From Strix aluco (lineage: Eukaryota > Chordata > Aves > Strigiformes > Strigidae), in assembly GCF_031877795.1 (NCBI RefSeq), contig NC_133943.1:7805001-7869000 (forward strand): DNA of 64,000 bases, read 5' to 3'. Of this stretch, positions 37,201-62,985 are shown piece by piece. Both the position numbers and the translations under genes were made by a program. The notes below the pieces were generated by a model, which was not told the DNA's origin, made no database searches, and saw nothing but the letters and a program-made list of their open reading frames with translations. How positions within the stretch are numbered: position 1 is the stretch's first letter; each line of letters begins with the position of its first letter.

Positions 37201-38679
37201 CACAGCACAGCTGAGAGAGCTGTCCTTTCTAAAAGTCACATTTTATTTTAATAATGCTGTATTTATATAAGTTCCACTCTTTTAACAAGTTTCCCAGTTC
37301 CTCAATGTTTAATCAGTCCTGTAAATATTTTTCCTGGGCTGAAACGGTTTTGTGAAATCAGAAATCAACAGGGAGGGCACGGAGCAGAGAGAGACTGTGT
37401 CACTGACGGGTGCTTGGGGGGACGTGGGCTGTGGGCAAAGACTCGGGAAAGGGGCTAATATAATTACATAGGGCCCTATATAATCTCTCCCTCTCCACAA
37501 GCTGGCACACTCCAACCAAGTGTTGGCGATGGCTTGCTTTGCTGAGGTTTGCTTTAGGTGGGTGGTGTTGCCCTACGTCGAGAGACATCTCATGCAGCGG
37601 GCAGGGCTTGTCGCTCCCACCCACTGCAGCAAATGTCTCCCCATTCCTGGCTGCCAGCTCTGACTCTTTACCATCCTACACATCTGGACTGAAGGTAATG
37701 GGTGTGCATTAAGACTCTGATAGCCCCCAAGAGAGTTGTTAGCATCAGTGATGGCTCTCTGCATTACTGTGCCAACCAGGGACATGGTCCCATCTGGACT
37801 CTGCCATGGCAGGGCCTGGACAGAGCAGTGCACCTCCTGCCCTGTGCTCAGCCTCAGGTGTGTCACTGCTATGAGACTGGGGACAGTCACAAACAGGGGA
37901 GGGTGGGTAATTCCTCCTCCAGGTGCTCCCCAGCAGGCTGAAAGGTGGCCCTGAATCAGGCGGTGTGGGAGGGCTGGGAGCTCCATGCGGCTGCCCCAAA
38001 TCCAGGGCTCCTCTCCTGCAGGTTGGTGGCATCACTGGCATGATGGGCCCAAATGGGCTTTATAAAGCCTGTAGGAAAAGCCTGTCCCAGTAAATCTGTT
38101 TACTAAAAGTGCAGATGACCTATGGTCACGCTGAGACAGCTTCACCTGATATATCTTCCCAAGTTTCCTGCTCCTGTTTGGATCAGGGCTTGGATTTGCA
38201 CATCTCCCATGTGCATCACAGCCTGGGGACATGCCATCGAGACACCTCCAAAATGGCCCTGAATGGGAGGCAAAGGCATTTATCCAGCTGCTGCTTGATG
38301 TCTACTCCAGGTCACCTTCAGCACAAGCCCACAATCACCCTGCTCTGCTCGTACAGGACAGAGACTGATTTCACGCCAGGCACAGCCTGGCCAGAGGGAG
38401 CAATGGGGTTGTTTCTCCAGGGGGACAGGCAGGTCCCACTCCAACTGCTCTGGCAGGGGCTTTGAGTCACCTTTTTCAACATTTGTCATTTTCCAGATTT
38501 GAATACATCCCGTGGGTGAGTTTTCTTGAGAGACGGCACATCTGCCTTCATTGCTTTCCTTTTTTGTTTTTGAAAAAGCAGGAACAATACCATACGTCTT
38601 TCATTGCACCAACTGGTATTGCTAAAGGATAGAAAAAATTAGGTGCTGGTTTTCTCCTTTTCCTTCCCATCTTCATTAA

Positions 38680-38910
38680 CCTTAACATGTACTGTGCTCC
38701 TCTTCCAGCACGAACGTGGCCTTGCTAGAGAAGAAGATCTTAACTTGAACAATCTCATGTTGATTTTCCGCTATCTCAAGCACAGGCTGATCTAATTAGT
38801 TTGGAAATGTGCCATTTGTTAAAGAAAGAGGAGACACAGCCTGACACCTGCTGTATTAATTACTTGCCTCTTTAGCTAATTGCTTGCCCACACTATTAGG
38901 TGAGGGAAGC
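38680..38910. promoter_or_regulatory. Candidate conserved non-coding element
   Basis: AT-rich, repeat-free block with CTAATTAGTTTGG, GTATTAATTACTTG and TTAGCTAATTGC cores. It lies about 2.5 kb beyond the LONRF poly(A) signal. No open frame. Conservation is untested. Confidence 0.25.
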
Positions 38911-41399
38911 TGTCACTGATGTCTCAAGTTAAAGGTGCGGAATGGGAAGGGAGGAAATGGTGCCGTTGGAGAGATCAGGTTTCAGGATGATGGAAGCGGG
39001 GCCAGTGCTAGTGCTGGTTTACACCTCCGCAGGGATGTAAAAAACAGGTGCAAGATATGTCCCAGCATCCACAGAGGTGGGGGCTGGATGGGGTGGGAAG
39101 AGGGACCATTTGAAGAGTGGTCCCCTGACTACCAGGGATTTTGTTGGGTGACCCTGGGCAACACTTTGCCTCTTCCCACCCCTGGTTCTTGCCTGCAAAA
39201 TTGGAGAAGGATACAGACATCCATTTGAAAAGCTCCGATGAGGAGTGTTATATATCATTACTAGGTGTTGTTGGGATGCACAGAGGAGGAGTGCATGTGG
39301 AGATGGAAAAATACAGGAAGGAAACAAATCCAAGCAGCAGAAAACAAAGCACAGTGGCACAGGCGGTCAGGACCTCCTGTGCTGTGGGACTGGACAGCTT
39401 GTCTTCCCTCGGGTCCTGAGTGCCCCCAAAGAGCCTACACAGAGACAGACTCATCTCTCCACGGCTCTGGCTGCTGATCTGGGGGTGAAGCTGCCGCATG
39501 CACTGCCAAGCCTGGCGTAGAGAGGCTGGAGGTGCCTGTAACTGCCAGCCCCAGCCGGGTCAGCAGGACCAGATCCAGCCTCTCTGCAGGCTTGTGGAGG
39601 AGGACAAGGTGAAGCAGGAGCCCTTGGAGATGAGGAAGGAGCCACCCCTGGCTGCCCCAGGGCCTCTGTGTCCCCACAGACAGAGTCAGGCTGTAGCAGC
39701 CTGGGACCAAAAGCTGCCCAAAATGGACCTTGAAGAGTAGAGCATCTCAGGAAGGGATAGCTTGGCGGGAGCTAGTAATGAGCCCAACATTCACCTCACA
39801 GTCCCCACCTGATGGTGAGGACACTGGGGTTCCATCACCCAGGCAGACATTTGGGGCAGGGTTGGGAGGGTGGCATCTTGCTGGGTCTTTCCCAGCTGCC
39901 CCCATCCAGATCCCAACTGCTCAGTGAAACAACCGGTCACCCCAGTGGGGCTGACAGATGCCTGGTCTGACTTCACAAGGGGTCGTGGGATGCTGTTCTG
40001 TCCCAGCTGTGTGATGGGACAAGGGGTTGCTTCATCTCCCATCTCTGAGCTGAGGCCATGCCCAGCAGGGTGGCTGGAGGAGGATGGGGAGGAGGACACC
40101 CTACAAGTGACTGCCCCAGTCCCAAGAGGGCAAACAAGACCTTGCTGGCTGGAGTGGAGAGAGAATCCCCCAGCACAGACACTATGCGTTTGGGGAACTG
40201 GAGATGGCCTCAAGTGCCGCCCTGCACTGGTCCCCAGATTCACTTCTGTGGTGATGGAGAGCTCGGGGCAGCCCGGCCGGGGCCAGGGCTGAGAGCAGGG
40301 CTGCTTTGGGGGCTGGGGGTGAGAAAAGCATGGTCAAGCATCTGGCAGCGGCTGATGCTGCACATCCCCTGGCTGTGCCTTCCTCCTCGTCCGCATTCAG
40401 CCTCTTCCTGACATCTAGTGGGAGCAGGGCAACACGGCAAAGGGATCCGGTGCCAGCTCCAGACTCCCGCACACACAGACACGCACTAGACACCCCGCCG
40501 GCACAAGGCCTGGGCTGCCGGAGCCACCAAAGGGGCTGGCATCGGCCACAGCACACAGCTGGGCTTCACCAGGGCATGGCTGTTTCTGTAGAGAGTTGCT
40601 GGGAGTGAAATTCAAGGTATAATTCCTCATGGAGCCAGTTATTAATGGCCTGGCAGAGATCCTGCCCTGCAGCGTGGGACCTTTTTAGGGTTATCCACCA
40701 CCTCAGACTACTTGAACCCTCTCCCTCTCTTCTACAGTTGTTCCAGGTTCCCAGGCAGGGTGCAAAGCAGAGCTAGGCAGAAGAATTTCCCTTCTTGCCC
40801 TTCATTTTGGATGGTATATTTGGGAGATAGAGGGAAAAGGTGAGGTGAGAGCAAGAAACAGGTGAGAGCTGTCCCGGCAGGACATCCCTGTGCTTGGGGT
40901 TGAAGACTGTCTCCTCTCCATCCAGGACCACCCTCTTATTTTAGAGTCCGTGCATGTCTCCCTGGATTGCCTCTCATCCCTAATGACAGCTGCCAAAAGC
41001 AAACCTGCTCCCAGCTTGCAGCCCTCTGCCCACAGTTGCAAAGGCAGGTCAGGGACAGATGCTCTCCAGAGCATTCGAGGGATGGACACCCTCCAGGGTC
41101 ATCCCACACTGGTCAGCATCTCCACCAGGCTGGTCTCCCAGTTTCCATCCTTCCCCAAAGCCTTTAGCTGCGATGATGGGCAGGAGCTAGTCCCTCCTGC
41201 CTTGTTTCACATGTTCACTTTCTGCAAGCAAACCCACCTTATTTTTTTCCCTTGTTACCATCTACCTTTGTTGGGCTGTGGTCACTGTGTCTATCTAACT
41301 TGCTGTCCAAAGGCCAGGTCTCTCATGTGACCCCAGAGCTCCCTGGTGATGCCCAAGCACTTTCATCAATAAGCAGTCAAAAGTAAACACCAGCAAGAA

Positions 41400-43626
41400 A
41401 ACAACAACAACCAAAAAAAGGTCTTTATTTCAATGACCAGGAATAAAATTTAATTCAAAGAGTGAAGATAGCAATACAAACCCCAAAGGCACTCCAAGCA
41501 AACTGGAGCGATTTGCACGAGTCCCTTCCCAAAGCAGCCAGGTAGATGTGGCTCTGGTCCCCAGCTCTCCCCCAGGATGGACATGGGGCAGACCCACACT
41601 TTTCCCCTGCATCCCCCCATGCCTCCCCCTTGCTGCAGGGACCCGCAGAAGCCCAGGGAGCTCCCAGACCTGGGGAACAGCCAACCTGGGGGGTAGGTGA
41701 GGGGCTTGGGGTGGGGGTGACTGAGTGACCCTGCAAGAAAGAAAGGCACTTCCCAAACTTCAGTGGCATCCTGCCACCTACATGCACCTTCCCCAGGACT
41801 GCCAGGTGTCCCTCCATCACCTACCCCTGCCCACCTCAATCCAACCCCCCGGGGATATAGTCCCTTGGGGGAGACACGGTGCCCCAGAGAGAGCAGCAAA
41901 GTGGGGGAGGATGTGACTCAAAGGTCAAGGAGCAAATCCAGCTTTGAGTAGTCCCCAGCTGCCCTGCGCTCACCACGGTGCCTGGGAAGCAAGCCCTCAG
42001 CTCCCCCTGACTGTCGCTCCCTCAAGGCACTTTGCTGCAGAGGAGGGACGAAGATCTCTCGTTCCTGGAAAGAGCAGGACAGGGAAAGGCACTGGCCCTG
42101 GGCAGGGATCCCTCGGAGCTGTGCCCAGAGCCTCCTGCCCTGGGCTCAGCCCAGCAACATGTGCAGTAAGGAGTACTGGAGCCCCAACCTGATTTTCTCT
42201 TGCACACACACATCCAACAGCCCATGAGCCCTGAGATGGGATGTGGAGCCTTTGGGAAAAGCAGGGATAAAATTCTGGAAGCAATGTTAATCCAACAACT
42301 CAGTAAGTGGATATCACTCCTAAAATTCAACCCAAAGCCACTGAAATTATGGATGATGATCCCAAACCTTCAGGATTTCCATGGTGGAAAGCCTGGGCTG
42401 TCCAGGGGGAATACTCTTTTCCCTGTATTTAGAGACAAGCAGCAGCCAGGCACTTGCAGACAGGCACTTGCTCCCCTGACATGGGGCTCACAGCCTCGGT
42501 CACGGATCCTGCCCCCTCCCCAGCTCTCCGGAGGTTCAGCTCCCTTTGACATAACTCTGTGCTCTTTCAGGAGATCCTGAACTGTTCTGGGTCCCACGTG
42601 CAAGGATCCAGTCTCCACTCACACCCTGATTTTGTCCTGAGGAGTCAGAAAGTTCACAAGAAACACTGAACGTGGGAAAATTGCTCTATTCAAGGAGCGG
42701 AAAGTCTCACAAAGCCACTTCCAGGCTTAACTCCCTTGCGCCATCAGCTCCTTCTAGCCCCCGCCGTCTGACCCTGCAACCTGAACCCAGCCAGGCTTGG
42801 GAAGAGCAGCCTTTGGGTGGGGGGAAAAGCACCAATGCTGCCAAATCCCGCCCTTCCCATGGGACTTCATGGCAGTGGAACTGGCAGTCGGGGAAGTGGC
42901 TGGCAGTCTCCAGCACAGCTCTGGCCCAGGGAAGCAGTTGGCGAGCTCAGCACAGCAAACATGGCAGAGCACTGAGCAGAGCAATGGGAAGGGGACATCC
43001 TGACCCGGGCATGGTCAGAGAGCAGCATCTCTGCACTGTGTGGCCATGGAGGTGGTTATGAGCTGCACTGTGGGTTTGGGATTGTTTAATTTAACTTTTC
43101 TTCTTGTTTGAATAGAAATTAAGTCAAACTTGTAAGCAGAGGCAGAGCCATCAGCTCCCGAGGCTGGGGGAAGCTACTGGGACCTCTCTGCCTCCCAGTG
43201 CCACCTCTCCCAAGCCTGAAAATCTGCTTCACAGAGCAGGACCATCTACTAAAAACCCTATATTGTCCTTCAAAGAGGAAGAGGCAATCCTGGCACTCAG
43301 TTCTCGGCCCTAAGGGGAGTTTTCCTTAGCACTGAAGCAGCTCAGCAAGTGACTTTGTCCCCAAGACACAACCCAGCTTTCCATCCCAGTCTCCCCTCTG
43401 ATGGCACAGCACGGCCATGTCACCAAGCAGCTCCCAGAGGTGGCACGGACGGTGTAGTGGTGCTGCCGGTATGGCATCGGCCTCACTGAACCAGGCAGAG
43501 GGTGCCCAGCTCACCGCTGAGGTTGATTTCGGGGGGGCTCAAACCACACGCAAAACCATGAAGTAACACATAGAGAAACTCAAGGGGGTGGAGGTCTCCC
43601 CTGCAGAGAGAGGGGGGCCAGGGGGT
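41400..43626 (-). other. LONRF gene 3' UTR
   Basis: Sequence between the LONRF stop codon and the first minus-strand AATAAA (41,424-41,429). On the minus strand the hexamer is followed by T/GT-rich sequence (TTGTTGTTGTTTTC), as expected past a cleavage site. The 3' UTR would be about 2.2 kb and unspliced. G+C-rich open frames inside it carry no domain. Confidence 0.55.
41424..41429 (-). terminator. Candidate LONRF polyadenylation signal AATAAA
   Basis: First canonical hexamer downstream of the stop on the minus strand, with a T/GT-rich element after the expected cleavage point near 41,405. Confidence 0.55.
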
Positions 43627-57216
<13,590 letters not shown>

Positions 57217-57589
57217 CGCCGTGGTTGGAGCCGGCGAGGGGGAGCTGCCCTTAGGGCCAGCAGTGCCCGCACAGCCCGGCCGCCGCCGGGACCCCGCGCA
57301 TCGCCCCGCTCCGCCCCGCTCAGCCCATCCTCCCGGCCCGGCCCGGCCCGCCGGGGCAGGACCCCCCCGGGCCGAACCGGCGGGGGCGCCGGTGGCGGAG
57401 CTGCCGGGGCCGCCATTGGCCGCCGCAGCCGCCCCGCCCCGCCCCGCCCCGGCCGCGTTTCGTAACGGAGCCGGCGGTACCGGGGGGCTCGGGGCGGGGG
57501 CGACCCCGAGAGGGATGCGGGAACGGGGCGGGGAAGTGCCCCAGCGTGGGCTCGGGCACGGGCTGGTGAGCAGCGGTCCCGGGGTGTTG

Positions 57590-58090
57590 GGGGCGCTCCG
57601 GTGCCGACCCCCCCCCCTGCCCCCGGAGCCGGGACACGGGGGTGTTGGGGGGGTCCGGAGCAGCCGGGGTGCGGGGTACAGGTCGGGGCACACGAGTGTG
57701 AAGCCATGGGGCGGGGAGGTGCTGGAGAGCAGGGTCCCCGGGGGATCTGGGGTGCTCTGAAGCAGGACGAGGGTGCAAAGTGCTGGGGGATGTTTTGGGG
57801 TGCCCCAAGATGGGGCCAGGACTCTTTGGAGACAGCCCATGGTGTGGGCTGCCTGGGGTATTGGGGTGCTGCGGAGCAGGGCTGGGACACAAGGCCTGGG
57901 GGACACAGGGTCTCTGGGATGGGGACAGGAGGGTGGGATGCTCCAGGGCGGCTGGGGCACTCAATAGCTGGGGGGCTCGGGAGCAGCCCAGGGTGTGGGG
58001 TACCTGAGATAGCTGAGGCTCTCCAGAGCAGGGCTGGGGTGCAGGCTGTTGTGATGCCCCAGAGCAGCCGGGGCTGAGGTGCACCAAGCA
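57590..58090. repeat. Degenerate G-rich tandem repeat upstream of LONRF
   Basis: Recurrent GGGGTGCTC/GCAGGGCTGGGG-type phrases at roughly 50-65 bp spacing (for example GGGGTGCTCTGAAGCAGGAC, GGGGTGCTGCGGAGCAGGGC and CTCTCCAGAGCAGGGCTGGG). The period is irregular, so this is an old, decayed minisatellite. It lacks stops on the minus strand by composition alone. Confidence 0.6.
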
Positions 58091-60990
58091 CCCCTTTGCA
58101 GACCCCACCATGCAGAGCCATCATGGCAGGATGTTTTGGGGGACAGGGGTGTTCCTCCAGTGTAGATGGGAAACTGCATCTCCCTCAGATGCTCTACTTA
58201 TCCAGAATTGAACAAGTTCAGACCCTGTATGGGGACGGTCACCTTCCCACTCACAGACCCCCAGGGTGGGCCCTGTGTCCCAAGGGAGATGCATCCCCCC
58301 AGCACACAGCCATACACCAAGGGGTCGGCAGCTCTTGCATAGCAGGTGCTGGGAAAAACAGCTGAAATCTGGCAACTCTGGAGTTTAGTAGATCAGACTT
58401 TTATATAAGGATGATGCACATTCCCCAAGGACTCTTTTATGTGTCCCCAAACACAAACCAAACCCATGCACGTGCTGGAATGGGTGCTCAGGGAGGGAGG
58501 TCACCAGCAGGACATGAGTACTGGTGAAACCCATACCCCACCAAGGGAGTGGCTGGCAGAGGTTTGGGCTGTGGAGCAGGTTTTGTTTCAAAATCTACTG
58601 TGATTACATTAAACAGCTCATGAGTGGTTTTAAAAGCTCATCAACTAAGGATGTTATGTGGGCTTGGAAGGCTTGCTCCGTTATCTTTTTAAGTGATCCT
58701 TTCAGACTGGAGAAATCTCAGGCCCTGTTGAGCAGCACAGCCCCAAACACCTCCTTGAGAGTGGCATTAATGGTCACCCTGGGAGCACTGTGGGGCTGTC
58801 AGGGACTCTGCCCCGCAGGGGACATTTTCCATGTTCCCCATCTGCAAGACCAGTCTTTGGTCGCCCTCCCAGAGGGACCTGTCATGTCACTGCCCCCAGC
58901 AGTTCTCCCAGGGGCATTTCTCAGAATGGGCAAGGCTCATTCACACCAGACACTGTCCTCTTATGATTTAGTTCTCACCATAACTAGTTTTTCCACCAAA
59001 CTAAAACAACTAAAACAAAGATTGTCACCAGGGAGTCCTCACCAGTCTTACGCCCAGATTACCCCTCAAGAAGGACACGTTCATGGCTTTGGAGCCATGA
59101 AATGAGGGTGATGTTAGCTACTATGGCCAATTTTGCGGTGATGTGCTTGAAGAGTGCTCCCATAACCTGTGTGAGTGGCTCAGCTGGGAGCAGCACCCAT
59201 GGGCAGCCAGTGTCAGGTGAGGAGCGGAGCATCTTTCCTCACCCCAGCCAGCTCCTCTGGGAGACACCAGGCTGTTCCTGGGGACCTGCCTTGTTCTTTT
59301 CCTCACCTTCTGATTCACTCCACAACCGTTCTCATGTGTGCGGGCTCTCCAGCGGCGTCTCGTAAGCAGCGAGGACGTGCCGCTGCCTTTGCATAATGCA
59401 GTTAAAAATCAATCAACCACAACACGTGAGTCTATTGGAAACCAGGCTTCATTAGCGCCAGCACAAGAACAATTTGTTTTCTTCATTCCATCCAGAGCTG
59501 AGCTGGTTCTGAACTCCAAATGCTTTCACTTGTCACTGGTGTGTTTGTGCTGACTCAGTACATAACTGAAAAAAAAAAAAAATTAAAAAAAAACTTTAAA
59601 TGCTTAATGCTCACTGTTCTGCTGGCCAGATGAGGACTTCATGTTTTGCATAACACAGAACAGATCACACTGTGTTTAGGAACTAGTTGCAAAGCACAAT
59701 AGGATTTATTTTATAAGGTTTTTTTTTTCCACTTTAAAGGTGGGAAGCAGCCCAGGGTCCGTGCAGGGTGAGGAGTTCCAGGTGTTGGTGCAGGGGAAAC
59801 CAGCTCCTGCTCTGGCTCTCAGCCACACACACTGCTTGTGCTTCAGCTTGAGTACAGCCTCATTAACATGGCCCAGACTGTTGACAGTGCAACATGAGGA
59901 TTAGGGATTTCACACCAGCTATGTTTGCTCATTTTTAGTGCATAAATTTGTTGCACGCATTGACGTTTGATTTTGACACATCAGGGATTAAGGAGTGGCT
60001 CAGAGGTGACAGCACCTTCCCAGTGGTGCCTTTTCTTGTGCAGAGACCTGTGTGCTCCTTAGGGTGTCTTCAAAGGCACCATAAGCACTTGCTAAACAGG
60101 AATATGCACCCTGAATGTCATGACCCCTTTTACACACAACTATCCCCACTCTGCCCACCAACCTCCTCCTGAGCAGATGAGGCTGTCAGCATCAGATCCA
60201 AATGTCCTGTTGCACAGAGGTAAAACAAGTTTCTCTGTTTCAAAAGCAGTGGAAGGAGGAAAGTGTCGGCATCCCAGCTGAGCAAGGGCCACACAGGGCT
60301 GAGGGTGGCACCAACGTATAAGAGCCAGTGCAGCGTGCTGGGTGATCAGGCAGAGAGCCAGGGCCAAATCCAGCCTCAGCATCTGGGTGGACCCACTCGT
60401 GCCCGCATGGTTTACAGCACCCTTTCAGGAGCATTGCGTCTGGATCCTGGCTTGTCTGAAAGCCTTGAGGGTTGGCGTAAGGAATTATTTTTACACCTCA
60501 GTACGTGCAAATAACATGTAGGGAGTTATTTGCATCATACCCCTCCCAGCCCGTCAACAAACACACCAGCTTCCTGGAATTTTTGCTTTCTTTACATCAC
60601 AATATTTCTAGATCCAGGATGTTATTCAACCACCAGGTTTCTCCATTTGCCACATGCAGTTCAAACCTGGTCCTGGGAAGTGAAGCAAAAGGAAGTGGAA
60701 GCAGGTGGTGTGGGACACTCTTCATCTGCAGTCACGGCTCATCTTTTATAACACCTTTTCTTTCAGGTCTCTGTAGACAATAAGGGGAGATGCTCCATGC
60801 CTGGTTTTCTCTTGGACAGAGGCAAGCAGTTTGCCACACTGCTCCTTGATGTTTGGTATTCGAGGTCTGCACTGTGCTGACTAGGCGATGGGCAGGGAGC
60901 AATCATATAAATTACATGGTATTGTTCTTGGGTCCTGAAACTGCTGCTTGAGAGCTCAGAGAGGCCCTGAGTCTCACAGTAAGGAGGATT

Positions 60991-61040
60991 AAAGAAAACT
61001 TTAATATTTTCCTTTAAAGAAAGCTTTAATATTTTCCCTT
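60991..61040. repeat. 25-bp direct tandem duplication
   Basis: AAAGAAAACTTTAATATTTT and AAAGAAAGCTTTAATATTTT begin at 60,991 and 61,016 with one substitution, each followed by CC and a T/C-rich triplet. A recent local duplication. Confidence 0.9.
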
Positions 61041-61399
61041 CTGAGTCATACAGGCTTCGCCTGAGGCATCATCATTCCTAGAGAAATGAGTTGACTATCA
61101 CATGGATTGGCGGGACACAGAGCTGCGATGTAACGCTATCTCATTGCTCATGTAACTGGGCTTATTATGCCTGAGCTCCTGGAAACTGGAGAGTCACAGG
61201 GGGAGAGCCCAGATCCATATCTGGCTCATTTTACTTCTCTCAGGCCAAACATCTTGGCAAAAAGGTTGGCAGAACATTATCACTCTGTCTTAGAAGCACA
61301 TCCCACATAAAATGCATGGAGATGTCTTTTTCCATGGGCAGTCATGTACAAGCCACATACCCCTGAGAAGGGAGTACAGCTGAAAGCAAGGTCAGAATT

Positions 61400-61455
61400 G
61401 TCCCCATTATCCAGCGGGAAACCCTAGGATGGGTGACAAGACCAAAGTCTGCAGT
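61400..61455 (+). repeat. MIR-like ancient SINE fragment
   Basis: TGTCCCCATTATCCAGCGGG followed by AAACCCTAGGATGGGTGACA and AGACCAAAGTC resembles a diverged MIR core. Weak match. Confidence 0.3.
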
Positions 61456-62833
61456 GCAGGGTGCCTTATGCTTGCCTTGATGCTTTGCAATTGTTTCATT
61501 GGTGTTTCAAGGGCAGCTGTAATCCCTCATCTGTAGAAGATCCCATGGAGGGGCCCAAAGTCAGCACAGCTTGTTCAGCACCATCTAATCCTAGGGTGCA
61601 TAAGGACATGGATAACATAACCAAGGGATTTGAGGAGGAAAAGCCATAAGGAACCCACTCTCTGAGGACATGACTCCACCTTTACATTGCAGCAAGCACC
61701 ACCACTTCCAAGGGGGCTGGTATCCACAGGGAGCTGCATCCTAGTGGACCTGGAGGTCACATCACCCACTTCATCTTCTGCACGGGGAGAGCTGATTTAT
61801 AATCAGTTGTTACTGCAGGGTCAGACAAAAGTTACAGCTTCGCAAGCTGCTGTGTCCACATGCCTGACTTGGGACGTGTGGCCAGGGGTGACGCCGTGGT
61901 GGCCCATCACTGCAACTCGGGGCTTGCCAGGCTGCCCTGCCCCGCTCATTCACCTTGGCTCCTTGCCCCAGCAAGAAGCAAGTACGTGCCGCCTCCCTCA
62001 TTTCTTCCTTTTTTTTACTTTTCTGTGTAGCTGCCACCCACCTGACACAGACGCCAGCAGTGCTGGCAGGGACCCAGCACTGCCTTTTCGCTTTGCCAAA
62101 GGAGGCTGCAAGTGGCACCAGGTGGGCTCTGCACGTGGCAGACCCCGATCTGCAGTGATGCCTCTATCCTGCCATGGTCAGGTCAGGTCTGGGGTCCAGC
62201 TTGTCCCACTCATCCCATGCCTTAATGGGTCACAGGAGGGTGCTAATTGGTAGGGGAGACCAGCTCCCCTTCACAGGGCGCCCACTGGGAGAGAATCTGC
62301 TGGTGCCAGCAGGGCTGTCTGGGTGCAGGGCAAGCACGGCAAGTGTGAGGTCCTGCAGCTGAGTACCCACTCCATGAACAAACCCTTCCCTGGTGGCCAA
62401 GAGCTGCTGGGTGAGAGCTCACCTGGCTGCACTGCCTGGGAGGTTGCAGATCTTTCCTGCTCTCTCTGCTCTTGGTGTTGGTTCCTGTACAGATGTTTTT
62501 CAGATGAGCTTTTGTGTGTAGCTTCCTCATCCTCTGCCCTGGCCTTTATTCCTTCAGCTCCAGCATCTCCACCACCACCAGCCTGATAATTCAGTGTCCT
62601 TCACAGTGAGGACAAAAGATCTCTAGCAAAGCCAGTGGCTCAAATTCCAGCTAAGACCCGTGTCTGACCATGGAGGAGACCAAAGAACCTTGAAGACTTG
62701 GGGAGCAATGCAGGGGGCTGTTCAGGGTCTTCCTGCAGCCCCCCTTCCCCACAGCCAGCTGATGTGAAGCCCTAAACACAGACACTGGGCTGGATTTTAG
62801 GCAGGGTGGGCAAGGCTGTGTCTCCACCACAGT

Positions 62834-62985
62834 TATAAATAGCTACTTGCGGGCTCCCTGGCTGGCTGCAGCGGTGGTGGCCTGGGCAGAGGTTTCTGCT
62901 CGGGGAGTAGATAAGTATTTCTGGCTGTGCCTTTTTTTTTCACGGGCTGTTTCACCTCCACCTCTCGCTGCACTTTGGACGGCAG
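62834..62985 (+). promoter_or_regulatory. Candidate TATA promoter and first exon
   Basis: TATAAATAG at 62,834-62,842 is followed by G+C-richer sequence and, about 120 bp after the expected start site, by a good donor (GGCAG/GTGAAT, GT at 62,986-62,987). AP-1-like TGAGTCA and CRE-like ACGTCA motifs lie just downstream (about 63,006 and 63,051). Any transcript would be + strand and divergent from LONRF. Speculative. Confidence 0.2.

Larger units (their letters stand above)
32192..41399. other. Intergenic spacer, third part (between GRIA1 and LONRF)
   Basis: No supported exon. AT-rich candidate regulatory blocks occur at 35,560-35,720, 37,080-37,200 and 38,680-38,910. The section 39,400-40,560 is G+C-rich with overlapping open frames on both strands. 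These have no domain signature, and open frames on both strands are expected in such composition. Confidence 0.65.

Noticed and set aside
39400-40560. Overlapping open frames on both strands in G+C-rich sequence
   Set aside because: Frames overlap on both strands, lack domains and have no exon structure. CpG density is only moderate, so a CpG-island promoter is not supported either.
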